Of a stretch of DNA of 64,000 nt, positions 62,101-64,000 are shown piece by piece. The DNA is from Trichuris trichiura (lineage: Eukaryota; Nematoda; Enoplea; Trichinellida; Trichuridae): positions 1 to 64,000 of the forward strand of contig JBAJFE010000026.1 in the NCBI GenBank assembly GCA_037903355.1, written 5' to 3'. A program made the position numbers and the translations under genes. The notes under the pieces were generated by a model that did not search any database, was not told the origin of the DNA, and saw nothing but the letters and a program-made list of their open reading frames with translations. Each line of letters starts with the position of its first letter. Within the stretch, counting starts at the first letter, position 1.

Positions 62101-64000
62101 AATCTTCTTGGCCAACCTGCGCCAACACAATTAGCCTGCTTCCGGCAAACAACAAACGCCTTTCGAATTTGATGCTTACCTGAGCATCAACAGCCGATAC
62201 GGTAGAAGGCTTTATGAGCAATTTTGGCAGCTGCTCATCGACGAGCGAATGACTCGAACGAAACGAATCGACACTGGACGCTTCTAAAACGACGCGTCAA
62301 CATTTTAATGGCACTACAGAGCCAGAAAAGTTCGCATTGGAAGGCTTAATTAGTTTATTAAAATTATGCGTAAAGCCTCTTATGAGAACGAATTGCTTGG
62401 CCCGTTACCCTGTCGTGGACTCAGCTGAGCAACTGCCGGCCAAAGCTGCGCGAAATCGATCGCACTTTATTAATCACTCAATTGCTCTTATAGCTAAATG
62501 ACAACTGTTCGTATATTCACTTCCTCTTCCAGAAAGAAATACCAAAGAATGATTAGAAGAAACGAGACTTCTTCCGCTAATAAAAGTTACGCGTAAAAAC
62601 CTCATTACGAATTCCAAATTAAAATTACTGTAGCGCTTGCAGGTTCAAAACTTTTGTAATACTTCTCTACGGCAACTGTTCGCGCAAAGTCTGCGACGAA
62701 ATTTAAGGTATAAGAGCTATTCAACGTTATTTTAAGGTCAGCGAACGCTCGCGGAAGACTCTCCTCGAAAAAATTACTACGGAGCGTCTATTCGTTCGTC
62801 GTTGTGACCTTAAGAAAGTTTGGCACAAGCTGCCAACAATGATAACAATTGTCTGGAAGGTCGATGTCAACTATAGATTTTTTGATTGACACTTAGTTTA
62901 AACACTTTAGGAGGAATTGAAAAAAAAACTTTGGCACACGGCTTACAAAGCAGTACTTGTCCCGAAATGCGAGAGCAAACAATACGAAAAATAAGTCATC
63001 GACGCCTGAGGACTTGACGAACGAAGTTGGGCTACTTTGACGCAAAGTATACGTCATACATAAAACTAAAAATTTATTCAAATATTTTAAGGGTTCATAA
63101 TATAAGCAGAAGGTTGATTCGATTTTAAAAATTCGTCATTGATTCTGATAGACGAACTACCCGGAATAGTAAAACGTTAGAGGCCAGACGCTTCGCCAGC
63201 ATTAGCGAGTAAAGAATGTTAAAAACTACGACTTAATGTTCAACCTTATATTCCTGCTGCTTTTAGGCTTAAATTAGCTATCGAGTACAGATGCTAATTA
63301 GGAACTAGCTAATTGTTTAAACGTGCGCATTCAGCGTTTCTAACCGAACTTAAACTGGAAACGTCAATGAGAACTACCGGCCCAGATCAATCACACAACT
63401 ATCCAACACTTCTCGAGAACATGATGACGCAATAACAAATGCTCAACGCTTCTATTTTATAAAAAGTCTGCGTCTGCTGACGTCTACTTGAATGGAGGCA
63501 AAATTTAGGAGGAAATGAACAAGCACCAGTTGAAAATGACGATAATTAAAGATGAAACTTTAAACGTACCCTTTATAGGCATGAATGACTGATCTACTAA
63601 ATGGCCAAACGCTTGGTCGTCCGTAGGCTAAAATCATGAATGAAATAGAAGACAGCAAATAAACAACGCTACGGGAAAAGGAAGCTCACCAGTTTAACTT
63701 CACTGTTTGCTGTCAAAGCATTCAAACCACCTCTTTCTTTGAGCAGTTGACTTTCCAACGTACGATATCGCCCTTCGGCTTGCTGGAAAAAAAAAGAATT
63801 TAATTGTAAACTGGTTTACGCTGCTAACAAGTAAATAGGTACCTCGAGGCTTTCGCGCAATCCTTGTATTCGTAATAGGCAACCGCTGTGCTGTTCAACT
63901 ACGGTAGCCAATTCTTGTTGGGCAATTTCGCAACTTGTTCTAAGTCTACTGCATTCTTCAACGCACGTCTCCAGCACCTGTTCGACGTCGGCCACTCGTT
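59104..64000 (-). CDS. Coiled-coil protein with C-terminal membrane anchor (5' end outside window)
   Basis: Eighteen exons join in frame, giving the last 653 residues: 63843-64000 (partial), 63690-63782, 63570-63627, 62641-62690, 62409-62445, 62180-62283, 61978-62116, 61850-61912, 61722-61787, 61325-61669, 61195-61278, 61061-61126, 60067-60114, 59896-60009, 59769-59844, 59532-59694, 59329-59472, 59104-59259. Long heptad-like segments (e.g. LLRRLAETEEELDKRKQQID, ELKKLRAAKRLVEAENSSLK) end in one hydrophobic segment, LVPLLVILFALAVAFYPWLV, and a ~30-residue acidic/serine tail. This layout fits a tail-anchored tether or scaffold on ER, Golgi or nuclear envelope. SLMAP-like proteins share it, but sequence support is weak, so I name no family. 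The intron after exon 62641-62690 starts with GC. Confidence 0.75.

Overview
The window looks like nuclear DNA of a small-genome metazoan, most likely a nematode. The evidence is many short spliced exons with introns of mostly 45-130 bp, GT..AG borders, long A+T-rich intergenic stretches, and orphan rhodopsin-like receptors of the kind nematodes multiply. No spliced-leader gene, rRNA or convincing tRNA was seen, so the lineage (perhaps an early-branching nematode) is inference. Coordinates for spliced genes come from joining exons by hand. Where several exons join in one open frame with a total divisible by three, I treat the model as strong.

The left third (1-14 kb) is mostly repeats. There is a ~130-bp duplicated segment at the edge, a 2.9-kb tandem array of ~450-467-bp units, a diverged ~300-bp direct repeat pair, and a 672-bp non-autonomous hAT element with a perfect 8-bp target duplication. 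Between these lies a decayed-looking fragment of the RNA polymerase I largest subunit (7.45-9.70 kb) and a small hypothetical gene (13.3-14.2 kb).

The middle (14.7-41 kb) holds membrane proteins, all on the minus strand: a D2-like dopamine receptor (14.7-19.4 kb), an SLC36-type amino acid transporter (26.6-30.4 kb), an orphan nematode-type GPCR (35.4-36.7 kb) and a second SLC36 paralogue (38.6-40.9 kb). The two transporters share exon sizes and intron phases, so they are local duplicates, now separated by the GPCR and a 911-bp pogo-like non-autonomous transposon. The stretch 19.4-26.6 kb is largely empty, and so is 40.9-47.1 kb.

The right end (47-64 kb) is gene-dense and housekeeping in character: an EHD-family membrane-remodelling ATPase (+), mitochondrial dienoyl-CoA isomerase ECH1 (-), the centriole protein POC1 (+), the Golgi tether subunit COG1 (+, one uninterrupted exon) and a coiled-coil, tail-anchored protein (-) that runs off the edge. 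Three of the gene models close only through a non-GT..AG intron (AT-AG, GT-TG and GC-AG). That is the most unusual shared signal in the window.
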